Origin: Parolsenella massiliensis
GTDB lineage: Bacteria > Actinomycetota > Coriobacteriia > Coriobacteriales > Atopobiaceae
Reading direction: 5' to 3'
Assembly: GCF_900143685.1 (NCBI RefSeq)
Contig: NZ_LT671675.1
Coordinates: 1,667,985-1,731,984 of the forward strand
Length of the DNA stretch: 64,000 nt
Part shown: in pieces, positions 1 to 8,744 of the stretch
Layout of the letters: every line of letters starts with the position of its first letter
Position numbering within the stretch: position 1 is the first letter of the stretch
Made by a program: the position numbers and the translations under genes
The notes under the pieces: generated by a model
The model's input: only the letters and a program-made list of their open reading frames with translations
Databases searched by the model: none
What the model was told of the DNA's origin: nothing

Positions 1-767
1 AACGCAACAACCTACACACGGACCTCGCGCACGGCTTGCACAAGCGCGTGTGGCACGCGGAGCCCTCCCCCACCTCTGAGGCCGTGACGCTCACGACCAC
101 GCTCGCGGATGGCGAGCTGGGGCTTCCCGGCAGCCGGACCTTCTCGGCCACCTACGCGCTCGCAACGGCGGGCGACGCCGCCGAGCTCACCATCCGCTAC
201 GCCTGCGAGACGGACGCACCCACCTTCGTGAACATGACGAACCACACCTACTTCAACCTCGCCGGTCACGACGCGGGCTCGGCCCTGGGCTCGCTCGTTG
301 CCATCGACGCCACGGACTACCTGCCGCTTCGCGCCGACAACGTCTCATCCGGCGAGGTGCGGCCGGTCGCCGGCACGCCGTTTGACTTCCGAGCGCCCAA
401 GTCGCTTGGCCAAGACATCGACGCGCAAGACGAGCAGCTCGCCATCGCCCGCGGCTACGACCACTGCTTCTGCGTCAACGACTATACGCCCGGCGCTGTC
501 CCACGCCACGCGCTGCGTGCCGAGGACCCCGCGAGCGGGCGCGTGCTCGACGTCCTCATCACCACACCCGGCGCCCACCTCTACACGGGCAACTGGCTTG
601 GGGACGAGAACGCCAAGGACGGCGCCTCCTACACACCGTGCAGCGGCTTTGCCTTCGAGCCGGAGTACTGGCCCGACAACATGCACCACGCCGAGTGGAA
701 TCACCCCGTCTGCGAACCCGGTCATCTCTATGAGCAGACCATCGTCTATCGCTTCTCGACGCGCTGA
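1..767 (+). CDS. galM: Aldose 1-epimerase (mutarotase), 5' partial
   Basis: Interconverts alpha and beta anomers of galactose/glucose at the entry of the Leloir pathway in the cytoplasm. The frame is open to the window edge, so the N-terminus (roughly 80-100 residues in this family) is missing. Visible family blocks are NNLH followed by HKRVW near the start, NHTYFNLAG with the catalytic-type His, TTPGAHLYTGN, and FEPEYWPDN, whose Glu sits where the catalytic base lies in GalM. It ends with TGA 28 nt before galK, and galK and galT follow on the same strand, which supports a galactose operon. Confidence 0.93.
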   Translation, partial: RNNLHTDLAHGLHKRVWHAEPSPTSEAVTLTTTLADGELGLPGSRTFSATYALATAGDAAELTIRYACETDAPTFVNMTNHTYFNLAGHDAGSALGSLVAIDATDYLPLRADNVSSGEVRPVAGTPFDFRAPKSLGQDIDAQDEQLAIARGYDHCFCVNDYTPGAVPRHALRAEDPASGRVLDVLITTPGAHLYTGNWLGDENAKDGASYTPCSGFAFEPEYWPDNMHHAEWNHPVCEPGHLYEQTIVYRFSTR

Positions 768-795
768 GGCGTGCCCACAGCAGAAAGGAACCACC

Positions 796-2001
796 ATGGC
801 AGCTAACGTCGCGCCAGAGCTTCTCGGCCACATCACGGAGCTCTTCGAGGACGCCTTTGGCCCGCTGGGCAGCGAGGCCCTCTACGTTCACGCCCCGGGA
901 CGCTCCGAGATCGCCGGCAACCACACGGACCACGAGGGCGGCCACGTCATCGCGGCGGCGCTCGACGTCTCCGTGGACGGCCTCGCGCGCGCCAACGGCA
1001 CCAGCACCGTGCGCGTGGCCTCCGAGGGCTACCCCGCCTTCGAGCTTGAGCTCGACACGCTCGAGGCGCGTCCCGAGGAGCGCGGCACCACGGCATCTCT
1101 CGTGCGAGGCATGGCCCATGAGGTTGCCGCACGCGGTGGCAAGCCTGCCGGCTTTGACCTGGCCATAACCTGCACCGTGCCCTCCGGCGGCGGCCTGTCG
1201 AGCTCGGCGGCCATCGAGGCGGCCCTCGGGCGCACGATGGAGGCGCTCTGGGGCGCCGAGCCCGCCGAGCCCGTGGCGCTCGCCCAGGCCTCCCAGCGCA
1301 CGGAGAACAACTACTACGGCAAGCCCTGCGGCCTCATGGACCAGGCGGCCGTGTGCCTTGGCGGCCTGGCGTTCATGGACTTTGAGAACGCCGCCGAGCC
1401 CCAGACCAAGAAGCTCGAGCTCTCCTTCGACGACTTTGGCTACGCCCTGTGCCTCGTGAAGGTGGGGGCCGACCACGCCGCCTCCACTGACGACTACGCC
1501 GCCGTCCCCGGCGAGATGCAGGCCGTGGCGGCACGCCTTGGCCACGCACGCCTGTGCGAGGTCGACCGCGAGGCGTTCGACGCCCAGCTGCCGGCTCTAC
1601 GCGAGGAGTTCGGCGACCGCGCAGTCCTGCGCTGCATCCACTACTGGCACGAGAACGCCCTGGTGGACGAGCGCTGGCGCCAACTCAACATCGGCGACAT
1701 GCAGGCGTTCCTTGAGCTCACGCGGCAGAGCGGCGCCAGCTCGGCGATGTTTCTCCAAAACGTCGTGGCCTCGCTCGGACGCGAGCAGCCCGCGATGTAT
1801 GCCCTGGGACTGGCCGAGCACGTGCTGCGCGGCCGCGGCGCCGCGCGCATCCACGGCGGCGGCTTTGGCGGCACCATCCAAGCGTTTGTGCCGCTCGAGC
1901 TCGCCGACGAGTTCCAGGCCAAGATGGACGCGTGGCTCGGCGAGGACGCGTGCCGTCGCTACCGCGTCACCGACGAGGGGGCGTACGCCGCATGGCTGTA
2001 G
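796..2001 (+). CDS. galK: Galactokinase
   Basis: Phosphorylates galactose to galactose 1-phosphate with ATP. The protein is 401 residues, normal for the family. All three GHMP-kinase signatures are present: GRSEIAGNHTDH at residues 35-46, the phosphate loop PSGGGLSSSAA near residue 134, and RIHGGGFGGT near the C-terminus. The start ATG follows an AGAAAGGA ribosome binding site. The gene ends inside the start of galT, with a 10-nt overlap that suggests translational coupling. No operator could be identified because the promoter lies outside the window. Confidence 0.97.
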   Translation: MAANVAPELLGHITELFEDAFGPLGSEALYVHAPGRSEIAGNHTDHEGGHVIAAALDVSVDGLARANGTSTVRVASEGYPAFELELDTLEARPEERGTTASLVRGMAHEVAARGGKPAGFDLAITCTVPSGGGLSSSAAIEAALGRTMEALWGAEPAEPVALAQASQRTENNYYGKPCGLMDQAAVCLGGLAFMDFENAAEPQTKKLELSFDDFGYALCLVKVGADHAASTDDYAAVPGEMQAVAARLGHARLCEVDREAFDAQLPALREEFGDRAVLRCIHYWHENALVDERWRQLNIGDMQAFLELTRQSGASSAMFLQNVVASLGREQPAMYALGLAEHVLRGRGAARIHGGGFGGTIQAFVPLELADEFQAKMDAWLGEDACRRYRVTDEGAYAAWL

Positions 2002-3560
2002 CTACGGACACGCAGCTGCGTGATGCCATCCAGGCGCTTGTCGGCTATGCCGTGGCCCAAAGGCTCGTGGATGCCGAGGACCGCGTCTGGGCCTACAACG
2101 CCACGCTCGAGTGCGCGGGCGCCACGGGCCCCGCTCCCGAGGAGACCTGGGTGCTCGGCGGCGGTGCGCCCGCCGGCACGGACCTCGACGCGCTGCTCGC
2201 CACGATCGCCGATGTCGCCGTGGTCAACGGCGTTGCTGACGACACCGCAAGCGGCCGCGACCGCGTGAGCTGCCGCGTCATGGGCCTGCTCATGCCCAAG
2301 CCGTCACAGGTGTCGGCACACTTCCGCGAGCTCGCACGCGCCGATGGCCCCAAGGCGGCCACCGACTGGTTCTACCAGCTGTGTTGCGATGCCGGCTACG
2401 TGCGCCGCTCCGCCATCGCCCGCAACGTCAAGTGGACCACGCCCACGCGCTGGGGCAACCTCGAGATCACGATCAACCTCTCCAAGCCCGAGAAGGACCC
2501 GCGCGAGATCGCAGCCGCCGGAGCCGCCGCGCCAAACGCCGAGAAGTACCCCGCCTGCCAGCTGTGCATCGAGAACGAGGGCTACTCGGGCCGCGCCGCC
2601 AGCGCCCCCAGCGGCGCCCACCCGGCACGGCAGAACCTGCGCATCATCCCCATCGAGCTCGGCGGCGAGCGTTGGGGCCTGCAGTACAGCCCCTACGCCT
2701 ACTTCAACGAGCACTGCATCGCGATGAGCGCACACCACAGGCCCATGCACATCGACCGTGCGTCGCTCACCTGCCTGCTCGACTTCGTCGATGCCTTCCC
2801 GCACTACTTCATCGGCTCCAACGCGGACCTGCCCATCGTGGGCGGCTCGATTCTCTCGCACGACCACTTCCAGGGTGGCGCGCACGAGTTTCCCATGATG
2901 CGCGCCCGTGTCACCGAGACGTTCTCGATGCCCGGCTATCCGGACATCACCGGCGAGGTGCTCGAGTGGCCGCTGTCGGTGCTGCGGCTGAGCTCGACCA
3001 GCCGCGAGACGCTGCTCGAGGCGAGCGTCCACGTCATCGACGCCTGGCGCTCCTGGAGCGACCCCGCGGTGGGCGTCTTCGCCCATGACGCGGACGGCAC
3101 GCCCCACAACACCGTGACGCCCGTCATTCGCCGCGCGGACGAGCGCTACGAGGCCTACCTCGCCCTTCGCTGCAACGTCACGAGCGCCGAGCACCCGCTG
3201 GGCGTGTTTCACCCGCATGCCGAGTACCACCACATCAAGCGCGAGAACATTGGCCTCATCGAGGTCATGGGCCTGGCGATCCTTCCGCCGCGCCTCGTGC
3301 CCGAGCTCGCCGCCGTTCGCGACCACCTGCTCGCGAGCGACCTCGACGCGCTTGAGACCGACGAGCTCACGGCCTCCCACGCCGCCTGGGCGCGCGACGT
3401 CTACGCGCGCCGCTCCAGCGAGCTCACGCCCGAGGGGGCACTCGACGTCCTGCACGAGGAGGTTGGCCACGTCTTTGGGCACGTGCTCGAGAACGCCGGC
3501 GTCTTCAAGTGGGACGAGGCCGGGCGAGCCGCCCAGCAGCGCTTCATCGATGGCCTGTAA
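1992..3560 (+). CDS. galT: UDP-glucose--hexose-1-phosphate uridylyltransferase, class II
   Basis: Exchanges UMP between UDP-glucose and galactose 1-phosphate, completing conversion of galactose to glucose 1-phosphate. At 522 residues it matches the long class II GalT of Firmicutes and some actinobacteria rather than the roughly 350-residue class I enzyme. The active-site region reads SILSHDHFQGG (uridylylated-His type motif), and LLMPKPSQV and GLIEVMGLAILPPRL are class II landmarks. The ATG at 1992 lies within the last codons of galK. The frame is open further upstream, but only inside galK, so the short start is preferred. Confidence 0.96.
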   Translation: MAVATDTQLRDAIQALVGYAVAQRLVDAEDRVWAYNATLECAGATGPAPEETWVLGGGAPAGTDLDALLATIADVAVVNGVADDTASGRDRVSCRVMGLLMPKPSQVSAHFRELARADGPKAATDWFYQLCCDAGYVRRSAIARNVKWTTPTRWGNLEITINLSKPEKDPREIAAAGAAAPNAEKYPACQLCIENEGYSGRAASAPSGAHPARQNLRIIPIELGGERWGLQYSPYAYFNEHCIAMSAHHRPMHIDRASLTCLLDFVDAFPHYFIGSNADLPIVGGSILSHDHFQGGAHEFPMMRARVTETFSMPGYPDITGEVLEWPLSVLRLSSTSRETLLEASVHVIDAWRSWSDPAVGVFAHDADGTPHNTVTPVIRRADERYEAYLALRCNVTSAEHPLGVFHPHAEYHHIKRENIGLIEVMGLAILPPRLVPELAAVRDHLLASDLDALETDELTASHAAWARDVYARRSSELTPEGALDVLHEEVGHVFGHVLENAGVFKWDEAGRAAQQRFIDGL

Positions 3561-3571
3561 GGAACAAATAC

Positions 3572-3696
3572 GCTAAGTGAGCGGGCAAATCGCGACCTTC
3601 CGAGTAGCCAACCCTCTCCGCATCGCAAAAGCGCTGGTAGACGACACGTGCATTATCTGGCTACTCGAGCAAAGCCGTTTTGCCCGCTCACTTAGC
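3572..3696. repeat. Nested inverted-repeat element after galT
   Basis: The 18-nt arm 3572-3589 is perfectly complementary to 3679-3696. Inside it a 10-nt arm (3601-3610) is perfectly complementary to 3658-3667. The unpaired spacers between outer and inner arms are both 11 nt, so the 125-bp unit folds symmetrically. There is no T-run after either outer arm, so it is not a standard intrinsic terminator. It could be a MITE/REP-like element or a structured RNA end for galT. Confidence 0.8.
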
Positions 3697-3728
3697 AACC
3701 CAAGGCCCCAATCGGGCCCCGCATGCGC

Positions 3729-3765
3729 AAAAAAACGGCCCGCAGGCACACGCCTGCGGGCCGTT
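3729..3765 (-). terminator. Intrinsic terminator of the arg operon
   Basis: A perfect 14-bp stem (3734-3747 with 3752-3765) and 4-nt loop are followed on the minus strand by seven T residues. It lies 24 nt past the argD stop codon. Confidence 0.93.
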
Positions 3766-3788
3766 CGCTTGCAATTGACCGTTCGGTC

Positions 3789-5048
3789 CTACGCCAGGAC
3801 CTCGCCAAGAATCTCGCACAGCTTGTCGACGTCGGCCTTCGTGCACATGAGCGGCGGCAGGAAGCGCAGCGTCGTGGGGCCGGTCGCGTTGATGATCGCA
3901 CCCTTCTCGAGCGCGGCCGCCACGAGCTCGTGGGCGTCGGGCAGGCCCGCCTCGAGCTCGGCGCCCTGCATGAGGCCGCTCCCGCGCACCTCCACGACGT
4001 GCGGAAGCGCCGCAAGCTTCTCGGCCAGGTAGGCGCCGACCTCGCGCACGTGAGCCAGGTAGCCTTCGCCCGGCTCGCCCTCCGGCGCAGTGCCGCAGGT
4101 GAGCTCGGTCAGCACGGCATCGGCCGCAGCGCAGGCGAGCGGGCCGCCGCCAAACGTGGAGCCGTGGTCGCCGGGCTTGAACGCCTCGGAGACCTCGGCC
4201 TTCGCCACGCAGGCACCCATGGGCACGCCCCCGGCGATGGCCTTTGCCAGCGTGAAGACGTCGGGCACCACGTCAAAGCCCTGGAACGCCAGCGCATGGC
4301 CCGTGCGGAACAGGCCCGTCTGGACCTCGTCGCACATCATGAGGGCGCCGTACTCGCTCGTGAGCTTGCGCACCTCGGCCATGAACTCGAGCGTCATGGG
4401 ATGCACGCCCGACTCGCCCTGGATGGGCTCGAGCATCACGGCGCAGATGTTGGAGCCGCGCTGCGCAAACACTTCACGCAGGGCGTCGATATCGTTCGCG
4501 TCAATGGCAACGAAGCCACCGGGCAGCGGCTGGAACGGGTCCTGCGCCCAGCCCTGCATCGTAGCGGCAATCGTCTCCATCGTGCGGCCGTGGAAGCTCT
4601 TGTTGAGGCACACGATGTCAAAGCCGCCGTTGCCGCCGCGCTTGGCCCACAGGCGCGCCAGCTTGATGGCGCACTCGTTGGCCTCGGCGCCAGAGTTGCC
4701 AAAGAACGTGCGCCACTGCTGCGGGGCGTCCGGGCTCGCATCCTTGGGCGCGCCTTCGCCGGCGTTGGCGAGCTGCGCGATGCGGCGCGCAACCTCACCG
4801 CGGTGCTCAATGTGGAAGTAGTTCGAGATGTGCACGAGCTTGCTGGCCTGCTCGGTCACGGCACGCTCGAGCACGGGGTGGCCGTAGCCCAGGCAGTTCA
4901 CGGCAATGCCGCCGAGAAAGTCCAGGTACTCGCGGCCGTCATCGGCAACGGCATACATGCCGTGACCGCCCACGAACTCCACGGGCGAGCGGCCGAACGT
5001 GTGCATCACATAGGCGTCGTCAAGCTTCTTGGCCTCGTCTAGGGACAT
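3789..5048 (-). CDS. argD: Acetylornithine aminotransferase
   Basis: PLP-dependent transaminase that makes N-acetylornithine from N-acetylglutamate semialdehyde, fourth step of arginine synthesis. It has 419 residues and class III aminotransferase features: FFGNSGAEANE early, DEVQTGLFRTG (PLP-ring Asp), FTLAKAIAGGVPMGA with the Schiff-base Lys, and TFGGGPLACAAA. The start ATG has a GAAAGGA site upstream. Last gene of argCJBD; the gap to argB is 48 nt. A lysine-pathway (DapC) side activity is known in the family and cannot be excluded here. Confidence 0.96.
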   Translation of the reverse strand: MSLDEAKKLDDAYVMHTFGRSPVEFVGGHGMYAVADDGREYLDFLGGIAVNCLGYGHPVLERAVTEQASKLVHISNYFHIEHRGEVARRIAQLANAGEGAPKDASPDAPQQWRTFFGNSGAEANECAIKLARLWAKRGGNGGFDIVCLNKSFHGRTMETIAATMQGWAQDPFQPLPGGFVAIDANDIDALREVFAQRGSNICAVMLEPIQGESGVHPMTLEFMAEVRKLTSEYGALMMCDEVQTGLFRTGHALAFQGFDVVPDVFTLAKAIAGGVPMGACVAKAEVSEAFKPGDHGSTFGGGPLACAAADAVLTELTCGTAPEGEPGEGYLAHVREVGAYLAEKLAALPHVVEVRGSGLMQGAELEAGLPDAHELVAAALEKGAIINATGPTTLRFLPPLMCTKADVDKLCEILGEVLA

Positions 5049-5096
5049 GCGGTTTCCTTTCGATGGGTGCGCGCGACCAACGGCCGCGCAAGGGTG

Positions 5097-6050
5097 CTAG
5101 TTGTTCACGGCAAGGCGGCTCGCGAGCGTGCCAAGCGGGTGCTCGTCGTACTCGAGCGCCTCCTCGGTCGAGTGCATCGTCGTGCCGATGCCCTTGTCGG
5201 TGAGCAGCTCGATGAGCAGGGAGTGCGGCGTCTTGCCGTTGATGACGTGGGAGCGGAACACGCCCGCGTGCAGGGCATAGCAGCAGCTCTCGAGCTTGGG
5301 AATCATGCCCTTGTCCACGGTGCCCGAGGCAAGCATGTCCTCCATCTCGCGCAGGCTCATGTTCGAGATGAGCGAGTTCTTGTCCGAGAAGTCCATGTAG
5401 ACGCCGTCGACGTCGGTGAGGTAGACGATCTTCTGGGCGCCAATGGCCGCGGCAACGTGACCGGCGGCGACGTCGGCGTTGATGTTGTAGTAGCCGCCGT
5501 CCTCGCCGATGCCCACCGTGGCCACCACCGGGATGTACTCGCTCTTGATGAGCGTCTCCAGGTAGGTCGTGTCAACGTGCTCGATCTTGCCCACGCGGCC
5601 AAGCGACTCGTCGAGCGTGGAGCACACGATCGTGCCGGCGTCGGCGCCCGAGACGCCCACGGCGAGGTTGCCGTGGCGGTTGATGGAGGCCACGAGGTCC
5701 TGGTTGACCTCGCCCACGAGCACCTGGCGCACGACGTCCATGGCGGCCGGGGTGGTGACGCGCTGGCCGTCCTTGAACTCCACGGGGAAGTTCAGGGCGT
5801 CGAACGCCTTGTTGATGGCCTTGCCGCCGCCGTGCACGATGACGACGTTTACGCCCAGGATCTTGAGCAGCACGATGTCGCTCATGACGTCGGCGCGCAG
5901 CTTCTCGTCCACCATGGCGGCGCCGCCGTACTTGATGACGACGGTCTTGCCCGTGATGTTCTTGATCCATGGCAGCGCCTCAAACAGCACCTGGCCGGTG
6001 CGCTCATCGGTGTCCTTCGCGCGCTTGCTCGTGTCGACTGCATACTTCAT
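5097..6050 (-). CDS. argB: Acetylglutamate kinase
   Basis: Phosphorylates N-acetylglutamate. It has 317 residues and amino-acid-kinase motifs: VVIKYGGAAM (Lys of the phosphate site), VIVHGGGKAIN, and the ADVAAGHVAAAIGAQK/YLTDVDGV nucleotide region. An N-terminal helical extension before the first beta strand and the C-terminal segment ending GIGTTM resemble the hexameric, arginine-inhibited form, which is usual where ArgJ recycles the acetyl group. Feedback inhibition by arginine is therefore inferred. Confidence 0.96.
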   Translation of the reverse strand: MKYAVDTSKRAKDTDERTGQVLFEALPWIKNITGKTVVIKYGGAAMVDEKLRADVMSDIVLLKILGVNVVIVHGGGKAINKAFDALNFPVEFKDGQRVTTPAAMDVVRQVLVGEVNQDLVASINRHGNLAVGVSGADAGTIVCSTLDESLGRVGKIEHVDTTYLETLIKSEYIPVVATVGIGEDGGYYNINADVAAGHVAAAIGAQKIVYLTDVDGVYMDFSDKNSLISNMSLREMEDMLASGTVDKGMIPKLESCCYALHAGVFRSHVINGKTPHSLLIELLTDKGIGTTMHSTEEALEYDEHPLGTLASRLAVNN

Positions 6051-6114
6051 GGAAATCTCCTAGCTCATGGCGAGGGTTGGCCCCACCATTTCTCGGACGG
6101 AAACGCGAGAGGGA

Positions 6115-7401
6115 CTACGTGCGGTACTCGCCGTTGATCTTGACGTACTCGTGCGTAAGGTCGCACGTCCAGACGGTCGTCTCGCACGAACCGGCGCCGA
6201 GGTCTGCCCAGATCGTGATCTCGGGCTCCTCGAAGCGGCGCAGGGCCTCGTCCTCGTCAAAGGCCACGGTGAGGCCGTCGCGGCAGACGGGCATGCCCAT
6301 GATGTCGATGTCGACGTCGCGCTGGTCGAACGGCACACCGCACTTGCCCAGTGCCATGGCGATGCGTCCCCAGTTGCAGTCGTGGCCGTAGATGGCGGTC
6401 TTGACCAGCGGGGAGTTCGCGATGGCGCGGGCGGCGGTGTCGGCGTCCTCGTCGGTGGCGGCGCCGGCGACGGTCACGGTCACGAGCTTGGAGGCGCCCT
6501 CGCCGTCCGCGGCGATCTCGCGGGCGAGGTGCTGGCACACGGCGTTCACGGCATAGGCAAGCCCGTCGGCCTCTGGCGTGCCCGGCTCGATGGCCGGCAC
6601 GTCCGGCGCGGCCTTGCCCGTGGCGATGGCGATGCACGTGTCGTTCGTGGAGGTGTCCGAGTCGACCGTCACCTTGTTGAACGTCTTCTTGACCACGCCG
6701 AGAAGCGCCTCGTGCAGTGCCGCCTCGGTCACGGGGGCGTCCGTGGAGATGATGGCGATCATCGTCGCCATGTTGGGCATAATCATGCCCGAGCCCTTGC
6801 ACATGCCGCCCACCGTGATGGCGTGGCCCGCAAGCGCGCCCGCGCCCTCGTAGGAGACCGCGTACTCCTTGGGGTGCGTGTCCGTCGTCATGATGGCGCG
6901 CGCCGCGTCGTGGCCGCCCGAGAGGCGAAGCCCCTCGTCGGTGGCCTGGGCGCAGATCTTGTCGTGAAGCGCCGGCACGCCCGTCTCGAACGGGGCGATG
7001 TCGAGCAGCTGGCCGATGACGCCCGTCGAGGCAACGAGCACCTGCTTGGGGTCGCAGCCGATCGTCTCGGAGACGAGCCTGCAGGTTGCCTCGGCGCACT
7101 CGAGGCCCTCCTCGCCCGTCGCGGCGTTGGCGTTGCCCGAGTTGATGCAGACGGCGCGAACGGGGGCGCTGCCGCCCTTGCCAAGGTGGCCGCGCGAGAC
7201 CGTCACGGGGGCCGCGCAGAACTTGTTCGTCGTGAAGGCGCCCGCGGCGGTGGCGCCCTCGTCGACCTCGACCAGAGCGAGGTCGAAGCGCTGGGGGTCC
7301 TTGCGGAAGCCCGCGTGGATGCCGCCGGCGTGGATGCCCGCCGGGCTCGCGACGCCACCGTCTGCGACGACGCTCAGCTTGCGCGCGTTTGTCTGGTCCA
7401 T
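6115..7401 (-). CDS. argJ: Ornithine acetyltransferase / N-acetylglutamate synthase
   Basis: Transfers the acetyl group from acetylornithine to glutamate, making the pathway cyclic. It has 428 residues from the ATG at 7401; the longer open frame upstream overlaps argC and has no family similarity. The self-cleavage site PNMATM puts the scissile bond between Ala212 and Thr213, Thr being the new N-terminal nucleophile of the beta chain. The C-terminal IYGHDCNWGRI block is also typical. Whether it is mono- or bifunctional cannot be read from sequence; no argA is seen nearby. Confidence 0.96.
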   Translation of the reverse strand: MDQTNARKLSVVADGGVASPAGIHAGGIHAGFRKDPQRFDLALVEVDEGATAAGAFTTNKFCAAPVTVSRGHLGKGGSAPVRAVCINSGNANAATGEEGLECAEATCRLVSETIGCDPKQVLVASTGVIGQLLDIAPFETGVPALHDKICAQATDEGLRLSGGHDAARAIMTTDTHPKEYAVSYEGAGALAGHAITVGGMCKGSGMIMPNMATMIAIISTDAPVTEAALHEALLGVVKKTFNKVTVDSDTSTNDTCIAIATGKAAPDVPAIEPGTPEADGLAYAVNAVCQHLAREIAADGEGASKLVTVTVAGAATDEDADTAARAIANSPLVKTAIYGHDCNWGRIAMALGKCGVPFDQRDVDIDIMGMPVCRDGLTVAFDEDEALRRFEEPEITIWADLGAGSCETTVWTCDLTHEYVKINGEYRT

Positions 7402-7459
7402 GGTGCTCCTCGTACGTTGTGATGCGAATGGATGCGGGAGGTTCCGCGGAAATGACGTG

Positions 7460-8521
7460 CTAGACGGGCATGCCCACGTTGGAGAGGCCAGTCTTCTCGT
7501 CCAGGCCGAACACGAGGTTCGCGCACTGGACGCCCTGGCCCGCGGCGCCCTTGCACAGGTTGTCGATGGCGCCGATGGCCACGAGCGTATGGGTGCGCTC
7601 GTTCTTGGCCAGGCCCACCTGGCAGACGTTCGTGCCCACGACGCTCGCCGTGCGCGGCAGCTTGCCGGCCGGGAGCACCTGGACGAACGGACGGCCGTCA
7701 TACAGGGCGTGGTAGCACTCGAGCATGTCCTCTACGCTCATGTCGGCGGCCTCGTCGGTGAGCTGCAGGTAGACGGTGGAGAGCAGGCCGCGCTTCTGCG
7801 GCACGAGGTGCGGCGTGAACACGACCTCGCCCGGCTTGCCCAGAATCTGCTCGATCTCGGGCGTGTGGCGGTGCTTGCCCACGTTGTAGGCCTGGACGTC
7901 CTCGTCGGCGTTGCAGAAGTGTGTCTTGACGCTGCAGCCCTTGCCCGCACCCGTGACGCCGCTCTTGGCATCGACGATGACGAGGCCCTGCGTCCAGCCG
8001 GCGCGCACGGCCGGGGCCGAGGCAAGCGAGGTGGCCGTGGGATAGCAGCCGGCGCAGGCAACGAGCGCGGGCTTGCCGGCCTCGTGCAGCGCGTGGGCAC
8101 GCTCGATGTCCTCGCCAAAGAGCTCGGGCAGGCCAAAGGAGCGCGTCGCGAGAAGCTCGGGAGAGGTGTGGGTGGCTCCATACCACTGCTCGTAGACGTC
8201 CTTGTCGGCCAGGCGATAGTCGGCGGACAGGTCAACGACCGTCACGCCGGCGTCGAGAAGCGCCGGCACCTGTGACATGGCCGCCGTATGCGGAACGGCG
8301 AGGAACACGAGGTCGCAGCTGCGAACCGCCGGGTCGTCGTGCGTCGAGAACACGAGGTCCGATGCACCGGCGAACGCCGGGTAGGCGTCGGCGAGCGACG
8401 TGCCCGCGTCCGCGTTTGACGTGATGATCGACAGGTCGAACTCCGGGTGCTGCAGAAGCAGCCTCACGAGCTCAGCCCCCGCGTACCCCGCGGCCCCGAT
8501 GACTCCAACCTTGTACGACAT
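7460..8521 (-). CDS. argC: N-acetyl-gamma-glutamyl-phosphate reductase
   Basis: NADPH-dependent reduction of acetylglutamyl phosphate to the semialdehyde; first gene of the argCJBD operon. It has 353 residues: a Rossmann start VGVIGAAGYAGAELVRLL, catalytic Cys159 in CAGCYPTA, and HRHTPEIEQ in the dimerisation domain. The ATG at 8521 is chosen over an upstream in-frame ATG (8542) because GAGGAGT lies at the right distance before it. Confidence 0.96.
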   Translation of the reverse strand: MSYKVGVIGAAGYAGAELVRLLLQHPEFDLSIITSNADAGTSLADAYPAFAGASDLVFSTHDDPAVRSCDLVFLAVPHTAAMSQVPALLDAGVTVVDLSADYRLADKDVYEQWYGATHTSPELLATRSFGLPELFGEDIERAHALHEAGKPALVACAGCYPTATSLASAPAVRAGWTQGLVIVDAKSGVTGAGKGCSVKTHFCNADEDVQAYNVGKHRHTPEIEQILGKPGEVVFTPHLVPQKRGLLSTVYLQLTDEAADMSVEDMLECYHALYDGRPFVQVLPAGKLPRTASVVGTNVCQVGLAKNERTHTLVAIGAIDNLCKGAAGQGVQCANLVFGLDEKTGLSNVGMPV

Positions 8522-8609
8522 GCGACACTCCTCACGCGTCATTCCCAGCTCGGCTGCCGCCGGGCGTCATGTTCGACCCGTCCACCCGAGGTGGGCACAA
8601 TATCGTCTG

Positions 8610-8694
8610 ATTATAGCGCCTCGGCCAGGGAAGTGCCGTATAGATTTGCGTAAATTTGCATATTGATAGCAGCTTAATTCATAAATATGCATGC
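8610..8694 (-). promoter_or_regulatory. Candidate argC promoter and ArgR-box region
   Basis: A consensus TATAAT (-10) is read on the minus strand at 8615-8610, about 82 nt before the argC start region; no good -35 is visible. Just upstream is an AT-rich island, unusual here, with two imperfect palindromes built on TGCAT (8645-8663 and 8676-8694) that resemble ArgR boxes. Repression by ArgR at this site is inference; argR is not in the window. Confidence 0.45.
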
Positions 8695-8714
8695 GCTCAA
8701 GCGGTGACCCAGCA

Positions 8715-8740
8715 AAAACGCCCCGCCGTCAGACGGGGCG
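8715..8740 (-). terminator. Intrinsic terminator after the GT2 gene
   Basis: A GC-rich 7-bp stem (8719-8725 with 8734-8740) is followed by five T residues on the minus strand, 5 nt past the stop codon of the glycosyltransferase gene. Confidence 0.85.
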
Positions 8741-8744
8741 CTCC

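Noticed and set aside
3679-3765. Nested palindrome after galT as a rho-independent terminator
   Set aside because: No T-run follows either arm on either strand; the clear terminator nearby (3729-3765) belongs to the arg operon.
3723-7422. Long plus-strand open frames opposite argD, argB and argJ
   Set aside because: They mirror the codon structure of the arg genes, are rich in Arg/Ala/His/Gly, and have no family features.
7402-7701. Upstream extension of the argJ reading frame
   Set aside because: It overlaps argC in another frame and does not resemble ArgJ; a proper start is at 7401.
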